A stretch of 64,000 bases of DNA from Flavobacteriaceae bacterium PS02293 (lineage in GTDB: Bacteria; Bacteroidota; Bacteroidia; Flavobacteriales; Weeksellaceae), in the NCBI GenBank assembly GCA_029960045.1, contig JASCOV010000002.1, forward strand, positions 248,001 to 312,000, in the 5' to 3' direction. Positions 32,372 to 40,933 of the stretch are shown here, piece by piece (position 1 is the stretch's first letter; the number at the start of each line of letters is the position of its first letter). The notes under the pieces were generated by a model that was not told the origin of the DNA, made no database searches, and saw only the letters and a program-made list of their open reading frames with translations. Both the position numbers and the translations under genes were made by a program.

Positions 32372-33209
32372 ATTCTGAAATTTTGGTTTTTAGAAGTTCT
32401 TTTGCTTCTTTCAAAATTTCTGATTTTCTTTCTTTGTTCAAATCCAAAACGTCTAATAAATTCTGATTATTGAATAATTCCTTTACCAACACACATTTTT
32501 TCTCCAGCAATTTTTGCTTTTGTTTTCCGTCCAAAGTTGTGAGGCAAGTGATTGGATAAAGCGCATTTTGGTCAACCAGACTTTTGATGTTTCTATCTTT
32601 TGGATAATCCCAAGACAACAAATTAAGTCCGTAATATTCTGAAAAAGCAACCGAATCTTTAGTGAAATAAGTATTTGTAATCAACCAACCGTCCGTAAAT
32701 TCAGTTTTAGTTTTGAACAAATTATAATTGATTCCGGAAATATCTTTGATTCTCGACAACACATACATTGGCGTTGTGACGGATATTTTCGTGTCTTCTG
32801 CATTTCGGAATTTGCATTCTACCCAATAAGTTTTCTCATCTTTTTTGGCGATAACGTCGGCTTCGTGTGTTACTGAATGTCCTTTTATTAATTGTCCGGT
32901 TTCGGTTTTGTAGCCGATATTTTGGAAAACTCGCGCAATCCATTGTTCGAAATAAAATCCTGCTGGCCCTAATTCCAACAGCGCTTTTTTCAAACTGTAT
33001 CTTGCTGCAACGGAGTTTGAGATTTTCTTCAACTCATCGAAAGCAAGTTTGTAAATTTCTCGAGTTGTGACGCCTTCGATGCAATTTGGCAAAATATTGT
33101 CAATGACTTTTTTGATGGAATTTTCTTCCGCTCCAGAATTCCGAAGTGAGTTTTCGAGTTTTGAGATTTCAAATTCTACAATTTCGCCGGCGTTATTTTT
33201 TATTTTCAT
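32370..33209 (-). CDS. ATP-cone plus restriction-endonuclease-like protein
   Basis: A 279-aa two-domain protein. Residues 1-88 are an ATP-cone (IKNNAGEIVEFEISKLENSLRNSGAEENSI...EGVTTREIYKLAFDEL), the nucleotide-sensing module of ribonucleotide reductases and NrdR. Residues 90-160 are a Mrr-like PD-(D/E)xK nuclease core: FEQWIARVFQNIGY, then Asp118 in HEADVI and Glu131-x-Lys133 in WVECKF. The rest is helical. The combination suggests a DNase controlled by ATP/dATP, possibly in defence or repair; no partner genes are adjacent. Confidence 0.8.
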   Translation of the reverse strand: MKIKNNAGEIVEFEISKLENSLRNSGAEENSIKKVIDNILPNCIEGVTTREIYKLAFDELKKISNSVAARYSLKKALLELGPAGFYFEQWIARVFQNIGYKTETGQLIKGHSVTHEADVIAKKDEKTYWVECKFRNAEDTKISVTTPMYVLSRIKDISGINYNLFKTKTEFTDGWLITNTYFTKDSVAFSEYYGLNLLSWDYPKDRNIKSLVDQNALYPITCLTTLDGKQKQKLLEKKCVLVKELFNNQNLLDVLDLNKERKSEILKEAKELLKTKISE

Positions 33210-33254
33210 AATTGTGCTTTAAATCTTTATTCTTTGCTCTTTTTTCTTTTCTCA

Positions 33255-34574
33255 TTATTGCTCCACAAACCACATTTCAAACCGACTTCCTTTTTCCAAA
33301 GGTTTATAATTAAGGTAACCTTTATGCGCTTCAATAATACTTTTGCTCAAAGTTAAGCCGATTCCCGAACCGCTGATTCTGGTTGTGAAAAATGGAAGGA
33401 AAATCTTGTCTTTAATTTCATTTGAGATTCCGATTCCGTTGTCTTCAACACTTAAAAGAATTCGTTTGTTAAAAGTTTTAATTTCTGTTTTAATGATTTT
33501 TTCTGAATTGTCTGCAACGGCATAAATTGCATTGACATAAAGATTAATCAAACATCTTTCAATCATTTTTTGGTCAGCAAATATCACTTGATTTTCTAGA
33601 GAATTGATGATTTTAATATGATTTTTTTCGAATTCTGGCTTGAGGAAATTGAGCGCGGATTCTACAATTTGTGTCAGAGAAATGGTTTTAAAAACTGGTT
33701 TCGGAAGTTCTGCGACTTGTCGGTAATCGTCAACGAAATTGAGTAATTGTTTGGATTTCGAATTGATAATCATCAGACTTTCCTTCATTTCCTCTTGGTC
33801 TTCTTTGTTGACAACTTCTTGATTGGCAATGTATTCAAGGTTTTGAATTAAACTATTGACGGGCGTCAGAGTATTCAGAAGTTCGTGAGAAATCACTTTC
33901 ATCAAATTATTCCAAGCTAATTTTTCTTTTTGCTCAATGATTTTCTGAACAGATTCCAAACTAATGATACAAAAACGATTTTTGACATTCTGAACTTTTT
34001 TGGTTCGAAGAGAAAATGATTGTTTCAGATTTTCATTGATAGAAATATCGAAGAATTCCTGCGAATTTTCGTAGTTGGTTTGTTCGATGATTTTATAAAA
34101 TTCTGATGTTTTAGCTTCGTACAATTCCCACGAATTATATTTCGGAATCTGAAGAATTTCCAGAAAAACCGGATTGACGTAAAAAACTTCCCACTGATTG
34201 TTTTTCTCAGAAAGAATCATCAATCCGATTTCCAGTTGATTCAAAATTTCTTCATACAGAAGCTTGTAAGATGATAATGACAAATGTTCTTCTTTGCTTT
34301 GGTAATAAAGTTTTACAGCATTATCAACCAAATTATTTTCCTCAGTTTTTGGAAACAATGAAAAGTCTTTTTTCTGAATCGCCAATAATATTTTCTCACT
34401 TTTCTGGATGAATGATAATGCCGAAATCTGCGCCAAAATGATACATCCAATTGCTATCATCGTAAATAATCCAAAATTAATCCACTTATTTTGAGAATAA
34501 AAATCAAAGGCGAAAATCCCACTGACAATCGCCAGTAAAATGAATAATAGCCAAATAAATTGTTGTTTGTTCAT
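33255..34574 (-). CDS. Sensor histidine kinase (NtrY-like)
   Basis: A 439-aa membrane kinase: two helices at 8-24 and 33-55, a PAS-like region at 100-210, then the dimerisation/phosphotransfer box VISHELLNTLTPVNSL with His230. The ATPase domain has NLYVNAIYAV (N box), DNGIGI and SGSGIGLTLSKSI. It should phosphorylate the sigma-54 regulator encoded immediately upstream; the regulator stop and kinase ATG are adjacent. The pair probably senses a membrane or envelope signal and activates the efflux operon starting at 37,203. Confidence 0.92.
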   Translation of the reverse strand: MNKQQFIWLLFILLAIVSGIFAFDFYSQNKWINFGLFTMIAIGCIILAQISALSFIQKSEKILLAIQKKDFSLFPKTEENNLVDNAVKLYYQSKEEHLSLSSYKLLYEEILNQLEIGLMILSEKNNQWEVFYVNPVFLEILQIPKYNSWELYEAKTSEFYKIIEQTNYENSQEFFDISINENLKQSFSLRTKKVQNVKNRFCIISLESVQKIIEQKEKLAWNNLMKVISHELLNTLTPVNSLIQNLEYIANQEVVNKEDQEEMKESLMIINSKSKQLLNFVDDYRQVAELPKPVFKTISLTQIVESALNFLKPEFEKNHIKIINSLENQVIFADQKMIERCLINLYVNAIYAVADNSEKIIKTEIKTFNKRILLSVEDNGIGISNEIKDKIFLPFFTTRISGSGIGLTLSKSIIEAHKGYLNYKPLEKGSRFEMWFVEQ

Positions 34575-35918
34575 CTACAATTCAAATTTTTCCATTCTTC
34601 TATATAATGCCGCTCTTGACAATCCCAAATCTTCTGCTGCTAAAGAAATATTTCCTCTGTGTTTTTTCAAAGCTTTTTTAATGAGAATTTCTTCCATTTC
34701 TTCGATGTTCAGATTCACAATCGTTTTTTCAGATTCTTCATCTTGAGGCATCAGCAATTTAAGATTTTTCTCATTAGAAAGAATCACACTTCGCTCAATG
34801 CAATGGTCAAGTTCACGGATATTTCCTGCCCAAGAATAATGCGTCAATTCTGAAATTAAAATATCATTTAAAATCAAATCAGGCTTGTGATATTTCTGTT
34901 TGTACTTGTCAAGAAAGTAAGTTGCTAACGTCGGAATGTCTTCCAAACGTTCTCTCAAACTAGGAATTTGAAGTTCCACTGTATTAATTCTGTAATATAA
35001 ATCCTTCCTGAAACGATTTTCTGAAACAGCTTTTTTAAGATTTTCATTAGTTGCAAAAATAAATCTTACGTCCAAAGTTCGCTCTTTATTTTCTCCAATT
35101 CTTGTCAATTTTCGGTTTTGAATCAAGCTTAATAATTTGGTCTGAAGATGAAGCGGTAGATTCCCAATTTCATCCAGAAATACCGTTCCGTTCTGCGCAT
35201 TTTCAATCTTTCCGGAATAATCCTGATTGGCGTCTGTAAACGCACCTTTTTTATAACCGAATAATTCTGCCTCAAAAAGATTTTCAGACAAACTTCCTAA
35301 ATCAATATGCACAAATGGCTGGTTTTTCCTTTCCGATAATTCGTGAAGATGTTCAGCTAGAACGTATTTTCCGGTTCCATTTTCTCCCAAAAGCAAAATG
35401 TTGGCGTCAGTCGGCGCAACTTTCGTGATTTGTTCCATCACTTCCTGCATCGCAAAAGACGCAGTTTCCAACTGATATTGATTGGTTTTTACGCTGACAT
35501 TTTCCCACTGATTCAGTTTTTTATTTTTTCTGGAAATGTCAACGGCGAGATTTACTGAAGCGTATAATTTCTCATTATTCCAAGGTTTCAAGATGAAATC
35601 TGAAGCACCATTTTTTAAAGCTTCAACCGCCAATTCTACTTCACCGTAGGCGGTCATCAGAATAATCGGAAGCTGAGATTCCAAAGTTTTGATTTCATTC
35701 ATCCAGTACAATCCATCTTGTCCGCTTTCAAAACCTTTTCGGAAATTCATATCGAGAAGAACGGTGTCAACTTGTTGTTCTGTCAAAAACTTCAAAATAT
35801 TCTTTGGTTGACTCAGGCAACTCACTTCCGTAAAGAATTTCTTGAGCCAAACTCTCGCCGAAAATAAAATATCCTCGTCGTCATCAACAATTAAAATATG
35901 AGCTTCTTTTTTTCGCAT
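34575..35918 (-). CDS. Sigma-54-dependent response regulator (NtrC type)
   Basis: A 447-aa regulator: receiver domain (1-125) with phosphoacceptor Asp56 in VLLDMNF, AAA+ domain (145-375) with Walker A GENGTGK, the sigma-54 contact loop YKKGAFTDA, Walker B GTVFLDEIGNL and the arginine-finger region FRKDLYYRI, and a C-terminal Fis-type helix-turn-helix (HRGNISLAAEDLGLSRAALYRRM). The loop reads GAFTDA instead of the canonical GAFTGA. It should bind dyads at 37,054-37,090 and drive the -24/-12 promoter there; that link is inferred. It forms an operon with the kinase. Confidence 0.93.
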   Translation of the reverse strand: MRKKEAHILIVDDDEDILFSARVWLKKFFTEVSCLSQPKNILKFLTEQQVDTVLLDMNFRKGFESGQDGLYWMNEIKTLESQLPIILMTAYGEVELAVEALKNGASDFILKPWNNEKLYASVNLAVDISRKNKKLNQWENVSVKTNQYQLETASFAMQEVMEQITKVAPTDANILLLGENGTGKYVLAEHLHELSERKNQPFVHIDLGSLSENLFEAELFGYKKGAFTDANQDYSGKIENAQNGTVFLDEIGNLPLHLQTKLLSLIQNRKLTRIGENKERTLDVRFIFATNENLKKAVSENRFRKDLYYRINTVELQIPSLRERLEDIPTLATYFLDKYKQKYHKPDLILNDILISELTHYSWAGNIRELDHCIERSVILSNEKNLKLLMPQDEESEKTIVNLNIEEMEEILIKKALKKHRGNISLAAEDLGLSRAALYRRMEKFEL

Positions 35919-35932
35919 TTTAAGTTATAATA

Positions 35933-36973
35933 TTAAAGCAATTTCTTGCGTTCAAAGCGTTCTTTTGCTTCGATTAAAGCTGAATGTAATTTTCGTTCGA
36001 GTTCTTTTTTGGGAGGTAATTCTGTCCAATATTCTGCGACCATTATTCCGTCTTTATGCATTTCCAAAAGTTCAACCTGTTCTTTACTGCTTTCTGCACA
36101 AAGTATTAGTCCAATCGGAGTTTCTTCGCCTTCTTGTTTTTCATTTTTGTTCAACCATTTCAAATATAACTCCATCTGACCTTTATATTTGGCTTGAAAT
36201 TTTCCTAATTTCAATTCGATTGCAACTAATCTTTTTAATGAACGATGATAAAACAAAAGGTCAAGGTAAAAATCTTCTCCATCTATAATCATTCTCTTTT
36301 GGCGTTCTACAAAAGCAAATCCTTTCCCTAATTCTAAAATAAATTTCTCTAATTCGTGGAGAATTGCAGTTTCAATATCTTTTTCAAGATAGCCGTTTTG
36401 CAGTCCAAGGAAATCCAAAAGATATGGGTCTTTGAAAGTGTTGATGGGGAAATTTTCGTTTTGTGTTATTTGAATATTTGCAATCTCGGTTCTTTCGAAA
36501 GTTTTGTTGGCAATTTGTTTTCGTAATTCTCTTACGCCAAGTGTTTCATTAATTGCTAATTGTGCGTAAAATTGTTTTGATTCTTCTGATTTCAAAGGAA
36601 TTAACACTAAAAAATGTGACCAAGTCAATTGTCGTGACAGTGTAACGACAATTTGCATTTCGGGAAAAATATCTGCAAACTGCATCATTCTTCTTACATT
36701 TCGTTCTGTAAAATTTCGTCCATAAAGATGTTCCAATTGTGTAGCCACTGTCGACACAATTTGTTTTCCATATTCTGCACGTTGGTTTTGCAGGATATCA
36801 TCATTAATACGTTTGCCAACTTGCCAAAACAAAATGGTAAGAGTACTGTTGGCTTGCATCGCCACTTGATTGCGGCTTTGCTCTATCAATTTTGACAAAT
36901 CACCAAACAATTTTTCATTTGAAATACTGATTTGATTTTCTGTCGAATCTGTGTTTTTTAGTTTTTTAGCCAT
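35933..36973 (-). CDS. DUF1016/YhcG-type PDDEXK nuclease
   Basis: A 346-aa protein of the YhcG/DUF1016 family. The N-terminal half has LFWQVGKRINDDI, YGKQIVSTVATQL and FTERNVRRMMQFADIFPEMQIV...LTWSHFLVLIPLK; the C-terminal half is the nuclease core with YLDLLFYHRSLKRLVAIELKLGKFQAKYKGQMELYLKWL (D...ExK). Such proteins occur beside restriction-modification systems or alone; here it is alone. It ends 14 nt upstream of the response regulator, same strand, so some co-transcription is possible, but no functional link is evident. Confidence 0.88.
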   Translation of the reverse strand: MAKKLKNTDSTENQISISNEKLFGDLSKLIEQSRNQVAMQANSTLTILFWQVGKRINDDILQNQRAEYGKQIVSTVATQLEHLYGRNFTERNVRRMMQFADIFPEMQIVVTLSRQLTWSHFLVLIPLKSEESKQFYAQLAINETLGVRELRKQIANKTFERTEIANIQITQNENFPINTFKDPYLLDFLGLQNGYLEKDIETAILHELEKFILELGKGFAFVERQKRMIIDGEDFYLDLLFYHRSLKRLVAIELKLGKFQAKYKGQMELYLKWLNKNEKQEGEETPIGLILCAESSKEQVELLEMHKDGIMVAEYWTELPPKKELERKLHSALIEAKERFERKKLL

Positions 36974-37053
36974 ATTTTGTATTCATCATTTGTAAGTTTT
37001 GTTAGATGAAATTATCATTTAAAATCAATAATTCATCATTTATAATTAAGTCG

Positions 37054-37090
37054 TGTTCGTTTTCGTACAAAAAGTGTCCGATAATGAACA
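37054..37090 (+). promoter_or_regulatory. Two phased dyads, candidate enhancer for the sigma-54 regulator
   Basis: TGTTCGTTTTCGTACA (37,054-37,069) and TGTCCGATAATGAACA (37,075-37,090) are imperfect palindromes of the same form, TGTnCg...GnACA. Their centres are 21 bp apart, two DNA turns, and the second is about 70 bp upstream of the -24 element. This is the usual layout of an NtrC-type upstream activating site. The adjacent response regulator is the best candidate to bind. Confidence 0.6.
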
Positions 37091-37153
37091 GTCTTAAAAT
37101 TAATAAAATTATATTTAATCACATTTTCAGAGAGTTATGAAGTTATAAATCTC

Positions 37154-37169
37154 TGGCATCTGCATTGTG
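37154..37169 (+). promoter_or_regulatory. Predicted sigma-54 promoter of the efflux operon
   Basis: TGGCATCTGCATTGTG fits the -24/-12 consensus TGGCACN5TTGCA at correct spacing: TGGCA at -24, TTG at -12, with T for the usual C after the second TTG. Transcription would start about 12 nt downstream and 20-25 nt before the ATG at 37,203. No TAnnTTTG element is seen in this gap. Confidence 0.65.
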
Positions 37170-37202
37170 TAATAGTCTGTAGATAAATAAGTTATCGTAA
37201 TT

Positions 37203-38444
37203 ATGGATACGAAAATAGTAAAAAAGAAGTCTAAACTAAAATTAATATTAATCATCATTGCGTCTGCACTGGCAGTTTCAGTTTTTGGATGGTATTTTCT
37301 GAATCAGAAAAAAACTTACAATGTGAAATTTGATGATATTCAAACAGATGTTGTGACGAATGGAAAATTCGAAGATATGTTGATGGTGACGGCGCAGACT
37401 CAATCTCTTAATTCATCTCTTGTAAATGTGTTGGAAGGTGGAGCGGTGAAAGAAATTTTTGCAGAAGACGGACAAATGGTAACAAAAGGACAACCTATCG
37501 CCAGAGTTTACAATCCGAATACAGAATTCAATTATCTGAATCAGGAAACGGGAATTATGCAACAAATCAGTCAGATGAGAAGTTCGCTTTTGGAATTGAA
37601 GAATCAGGAATTCAATCAAGATAAAGAGTTGCTTCAATCTCAAAATGATTACAATACAGCTTTACAATCTTTCAATCTTCAGAAAAGATTATACGATGCG
37701 GAAATCGGAAAAAAAACTGATTATGACATCGCTTTGCAGAATTTGAATTATCAAAAACAAAGAAAAGTAATTGTTGAAAAAGGAGCATCCAGCGAAAAAG
37801 CTTCCAGAAACTCTCAGTTTTCTGCCATCAATAATTCCATCAATCAAATGGAAAAAAGCCTGAATATCCTTCGTTCCAACAAAAATAATTTCCTGATAAT
37901 GTCGCCTGTTTCCGGAAGATTGTCATCGTTTAATATTTCATTAGGACAAAATCTTACGACTGGAGAAAGTATTGGAAAGGTAGATTTGATGGGTGGTTAC
38001 AAGTTGATTGCGAAAGTTGATGAATATTATATTAATAAACTTCAAAACGGAATCAAAGGAAGTCTGGAAAGCAATGCGAAACAATTTGAGGTTATCATTA
38101 CCAAAATTCTTCCTGAAGTGAAGGACGGGCAGTTTTCTGTAGAACTTAATTTCGTAGATGTAAAACCGGAAAATTTGAAAATCGGAATGACATTCGGCGT
38201 GAAATTGAAATTGTCTGCTGACACGCAAAGTGTAATGATTCCAAAAGGGAATTTCTACAAAGACACCAACGGAAAATGGATTTTTGTAATGAAAAACAAC
38301 AAAGCCGAAAAACGAAATATCAGCCTTGGAAGAGAAAACCAAATGTATTATGAGGTGGTTTCTGGACTTAAACAAGGTGAAACTGTAATCACATCAGATT
38401 ATACGGAACTTAAGAAATATGAGATATTAGATATTCAAAAATAA
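37203..38444 (+). CDS. Efflux periplasmic adaptor (HlyD/MacA family)
   Basis: A 413-aa membrane-anchored adaptor: one N-terminal helix (16-32), a lipoyl-like half (VLEGGAVKEIFAEDGQMVTKGQPIARV), a long coiled-coil hairpin at 105-220 (QISQMRSSLLELKNQ...NSINQMEKSLNILRSN), the second lipoyl half (FLIMSPVSGRLSSFNISLGQNLTTGE), then beta-barrel and membrane-proximal domains. It should link the inner-membrane ABC permease to TolC. First gene of the operon behind the sigma-54 promoter. Confidence 0.92.
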   Translation: MDTKIVKKKSKLKLILIIIASALAVSVFGWYFLNQKKTYNVKFDDIQTDVVTNGKFEDMLMVTAQTQSLNSSLVNVLEGGAVKEIFAEDGQMVTKGQPIARVYNPNTEFNYLNQETGIMQQISQMRSSLLELKNQEFNQDKELLQSQNDYNTALQSFNLQKRLYDAEIGKKTDYDIALQNLNYQKQRKVIVEKGASSEKASRNSQFSAINNSINQMEKSLNILRSNKNNFLIMSPVSGRLSSFNISLGQNLTTGESIGKVDLMGGYKLIAKVDEYYINKLQNGIKGSLESNAKQFEVIITKILPEVKDGQFSVELNFVDVKPENLKIGMTFGVKLKLSADTQSVMIPKGNFYKDTNGKWIFVMKNNKAEKRNISLGRENQMYYEVVSGLKQGETVITSDYTELKKYEILDIQK

Positions 38445-38468
38445 ACTTAAAAACTAAAAAATATAACA

Positions 38469-39224
38469 ATGCAAAAATTAATATTACTAGTCATAGTTAC
38501 CATTACTGCGATATTTGTGAAAGGACAAAGTTCTTCAAAATCAAGTGAGAATTTAGAAACTAAGACTATTTCTTTAGAAAACTTTGACAAGATAAATTCG
38601 GAGATGGTTTTCAATGTTGAAATAAGAAAATCTAATGAAGAAAAGGCTGTGATTACAAGCAATTATCTAAGTTTTGTTGAAATCAATGTGAAAAATAATA
38701 CCTTGAAAATTAGTTACAAAAAAAACCAGTCGTTAGAAAATGTGGACACAAGAATCGTAATTTATGCAAAAGATGTAAAATCTGTAAATGCAGGAGTTGG
38801 TTCAGTTGTAAAAATCAAAGATAATTTTGATATTCAAAAGTTTTCTACGGAAAGTGGCGGAAAGATATTTGGAGATTCTAATGCAAAAAATATTGTCATC
38901 AATACCGAATCTGGTGGTTCTGTTTTGGGAACTGTAAATACAGAAAATCTTGTGTTGAACGCACAATCCGGAAGCTCAATCAATATTCAAGGGAAGATTG
39001 ATACAGCGAAAATTAATTCTGAAGGCGCATCTAAAATCATAGCGACCAAAACCAATATTTCTGTAGCAACTGTAAATGCGGAATCTGCTTCATCGGTTAG
39101 TTTAAGTGTTTCAAAAGAACTGACAGCTTCTGCAAGTTCTATGGCGAAAATCAGATACAAAACCTTGTCGGGAATCAAATTTTCGGCTGAAAGAGATTCT
39201 GGCGGGACAATCGATTCAATTTAA
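38469..39224 (+). CDS. Head-GIN/DUF2807 domain secreted protein
   Basis: A 251-aa exported protein (signal peptide to about VKGQ) with a DUF2807 auto-transporter-adhesin-like beta-solenoid: FDKINSEMVFNVEIRKSNEEKAVITSN then repeated short strands (VNAGVGSVVKIK, STESGGKIFGDSNAKNI, NTESGGSVLG, NAQSGSSINIQGKID, NSEGASKI, NAESASSVSLSV). The family is common in Bacteroidota and of unknown function, possibly surface or periplasmic binding. It sits between the adaptor and the ABC genes, 24 nt after the adaptor, which links it to the efflux system by context. Confidence 0.88.
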   Translation: MQKLILLVIVTITAIFVKGQSSSKSSENLETKTISLENFDKINSEMVFNVEIRKSNEEKAVITSNYLSFVEINVKNNTLKISYKKNQSLENVDTRIVIYAKDVKSVNAGVGSVVKIKDNFDIQKFSTESGGKIFGDSNAKNIVINTESGGSVLGTVNTENLVLNAQSGSSINIQGKIDTAKINSEGASKIIATKTNISVATVNAESASSVSLSVSKELTASASSMAKIRYKTLSGIKFSAERDSGGTIDSI

Positions 39225-39239
39225 TTCAAAATAACTAAA

Positions 39240-40112
39240 ATGCAAAAACGATTATTGCTTTTAATCACAATTGTTATTGGTTTTTTCACATCTTTAAAAG
39301 CACAAAATATTGATTTTAAATGGGAAAAAGATTCGATTAATGGAAAATTGGTTGACAAAATAGCGATGAGTGTACCCTTTACTATTGAGAACAAAACCTA
39401 TCGGTTTCAATTTGATTTGGGCGCTAATATGACTTTAATCTATGATAAATGCTTTGAAAAAACAGAATTTATCAAGAATAAAAAAACAGATAAACCAATG
39501 GAAGCGGCGGGTCATCAGGTTTTCACTATTGATAATCAGAACTTCAGTGTTGGGAAATTAAAAGTTGAGAATTATAAACTTCACGGACTTTTGAACTTTG
39601 AACAGGAAGAAGCTTGTGGCGTTGTAGGAGCAGACTTGTTTCAAAATAAATATCTGATTATTGATTTTCCTAATAAGAAAGCAATTGTAACGGATAAACT
39701 AAAAACGACTAAAAAAATTGACTTTGTTGATATCAAAATCATTAATAACAAACCAATTCTTCCTTTAGAAATTGACGGTAAAGTGTATCATTTTCAATAT
39801 GATAATGGTGCAAGTGTTTTTCCAATTGTGTCTTACAAAAAGAATTTTCAAAATTTAATTGAGTCATCGGAAATTATTGAAAATTTTAATATCAGAAATT
39901 TTAATAATCCTTTAATTGTAAAAGCAATAAAAACTAATAAAGAAATCATCATTGGAAAATCATCATTCAATACCAAAGAGTTTTGGTTTACAGACGAAGA
40001 TTACTTTTCCTTTGAACAACAAGGAATCGACGGAATCATTGGAAATGTTTTCTTTCTGGACAAAACAATAGTCATTGACTTTAAAAATAAAAAATTCGGA
40101 ATAATAATTTAA
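39240..40112 (+). CDS. Retropepsin-like secreted protein with atypical motifs
   Basis: A 290-aa exported protein (signal peptide to about KAQ). Two halves resemble retropepsin-like aspartic proteases: FQFDLGANMTLIYDK (Asp59) and FQYDNGASVFPIVS near 185, each after a YRFQF/YHFQY strand, with VGADLFQNKYLIIDFPNKK and GIIGNVFFLDKTIVIDFKNKK as the flap-closing strands. Active family members have D-(S/T)-G; here the motifs are DLG and DNG, so catalysis is doubtful. It lies inside the efflux operon, 15 nt after the DUF2807 gene. Confidence 0.75.
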   Translation: MQKRLLLLITIVIGFFTSLKAQNIDFKWEKDSINGKLVDKIAMSVPFTIENKTYRFQFDLGANMTLIYDKCFEKTEFIKNKKTDKPMEAAGHQVFTIDNQNFSVGKLKVENYKLHGLLNFEQEEACGVVGADLFQNKYLIIDFPNKKAIVTDKLKTTKKIDFVDIKIINNKPILPLEIDGKVYHFQYDNGASVFPIVSYKKNFQNLIESSEIIENFNIRNFNNPLIVKAIKTNKEIIIGKSSFNTKEFWFTDEDYFSFEQQGIDGIIGNVFFLDKTIVIDFKNKKFGIII

Positions 40113-40124
40113 AAAATTAATAAA

Positions 40125-40847
40125 ATGATAAATATTCAAAACCTTTCAAAAGTCTATAAAACCGAAGACGTACAAACCAACGCTTTAAACAATGTAAGCC
40201 TAAGTATCAAAGAAGGCGAATTTGTAGCGATAATGGGACCTTCAGGCTGTGGAAAATCCACTTTCCTTAATATTCTGGGACTTTTGGATAGCGCTTCTTC
40301 CGGTTCTTATCAATTTGAATCTGTAGAAACCATCGGAACTTCTGAGAAGAAAAAATCAGATATCAGAAAGAAAAATATCGGTTTTATTTTCCAGAATTTT
40401 AATTTGATTGATGAATTGACGGTTTATGAAAATATCGAATTGCCATTAATCTACAACGGTGTTTCTTCATCAGAAAGAAAAAAACGTGTGGAGGAAATTA
40501 TGGAGAAAATCAACATCGCTCACAGAGCAAAACATTATCCACAGCAACTTTCCGGTGGACAACAACAGAGAGCGGCAGTTGCAAGAGCTTTGGTCACAAA
40601 ACCAAAATTAATCCTTGCCGATGAGCCAACTGGAAACCTGGACAGTTCTAATGGTAACGAAGTAATGAATCTCCTTGCAGAACTTCACAGAGAGGGTTCT
40701 ACAATCGCAATGGTAACTCACTCTTCTTACGATGCCGGTTACGCTTCCAAAATTGTGAATATGAAAGATGGCGAAATCTTCAGCGAAGAACATTCTTCCC
40801 AAAGAAAAGATGTCTTCGAAAAAGCAGACGCTAAGAACTTCGAATAA
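40125..40847 (+). CDS. ABC transporter ATPase (MacB/LolD type)
   Basis: A 240-aa ATPase of the MacB/LolD/FtsE group that powers FtsX-type permeases. Walker A GPSGCGKST near 37-45, Q-loop IGFIFQNFNLI, signature LSGGQQQRAAVARAL near 143, Walker B LILADEPTGNLDSS near 163 and H-loop VTHS. It pairs with the two large permeases encoded next. Confidence 0.95.
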   Translation: MINIQNLSKVYKTEDVQTNALNNVSLSIKEGEFVAIMGPSGCGKSTFLNILGLLDSASSGSYQFESVETIGTSEKKKSDIRKKNIGFIFQNFNLIDELTVYENIELPLIYNGVSSSERKKRVEEIMEKINIAHRAKHYPQQLSGGQQQRAAVARALVTKPKLILADEPTGNLDSSNGNEVMNLLAELHREGSTIAMVTHSSYDAGYASKIVNMKDGEIFSEEHSSQRKDVFEKADAKNFE

Positions 40848-40870
40848 TTGTTAAATGACGGATGAAAGAT

Positions 40871-40910
40871 GATGGATGCGGAATAAAACTAACTGCATCC
40901 AGCATCCATC
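40871..40910 (+). repeat. Inverted repeat between ATPase and first permease genes
   Basis: GATGGATGC (40,871-40,879) and GCATCCATC (40,902-40,910) flank a 22-base loop in the gap before the ATG at 40,934. A shifted pairing GGATGC/GCATCC is also possible. It would form a hairpin in the operon mRNA. Confidence 0.5.
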
Positions 40911-40933
40911 CTACACAACAAAAAAATAAAATT

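Noticed and set aside
40862-40933. Longer start for permease copy 1
   Set aside because: The extension encodes the intergenic hairpin; the paralogue begins at the equivalent of 40,934.
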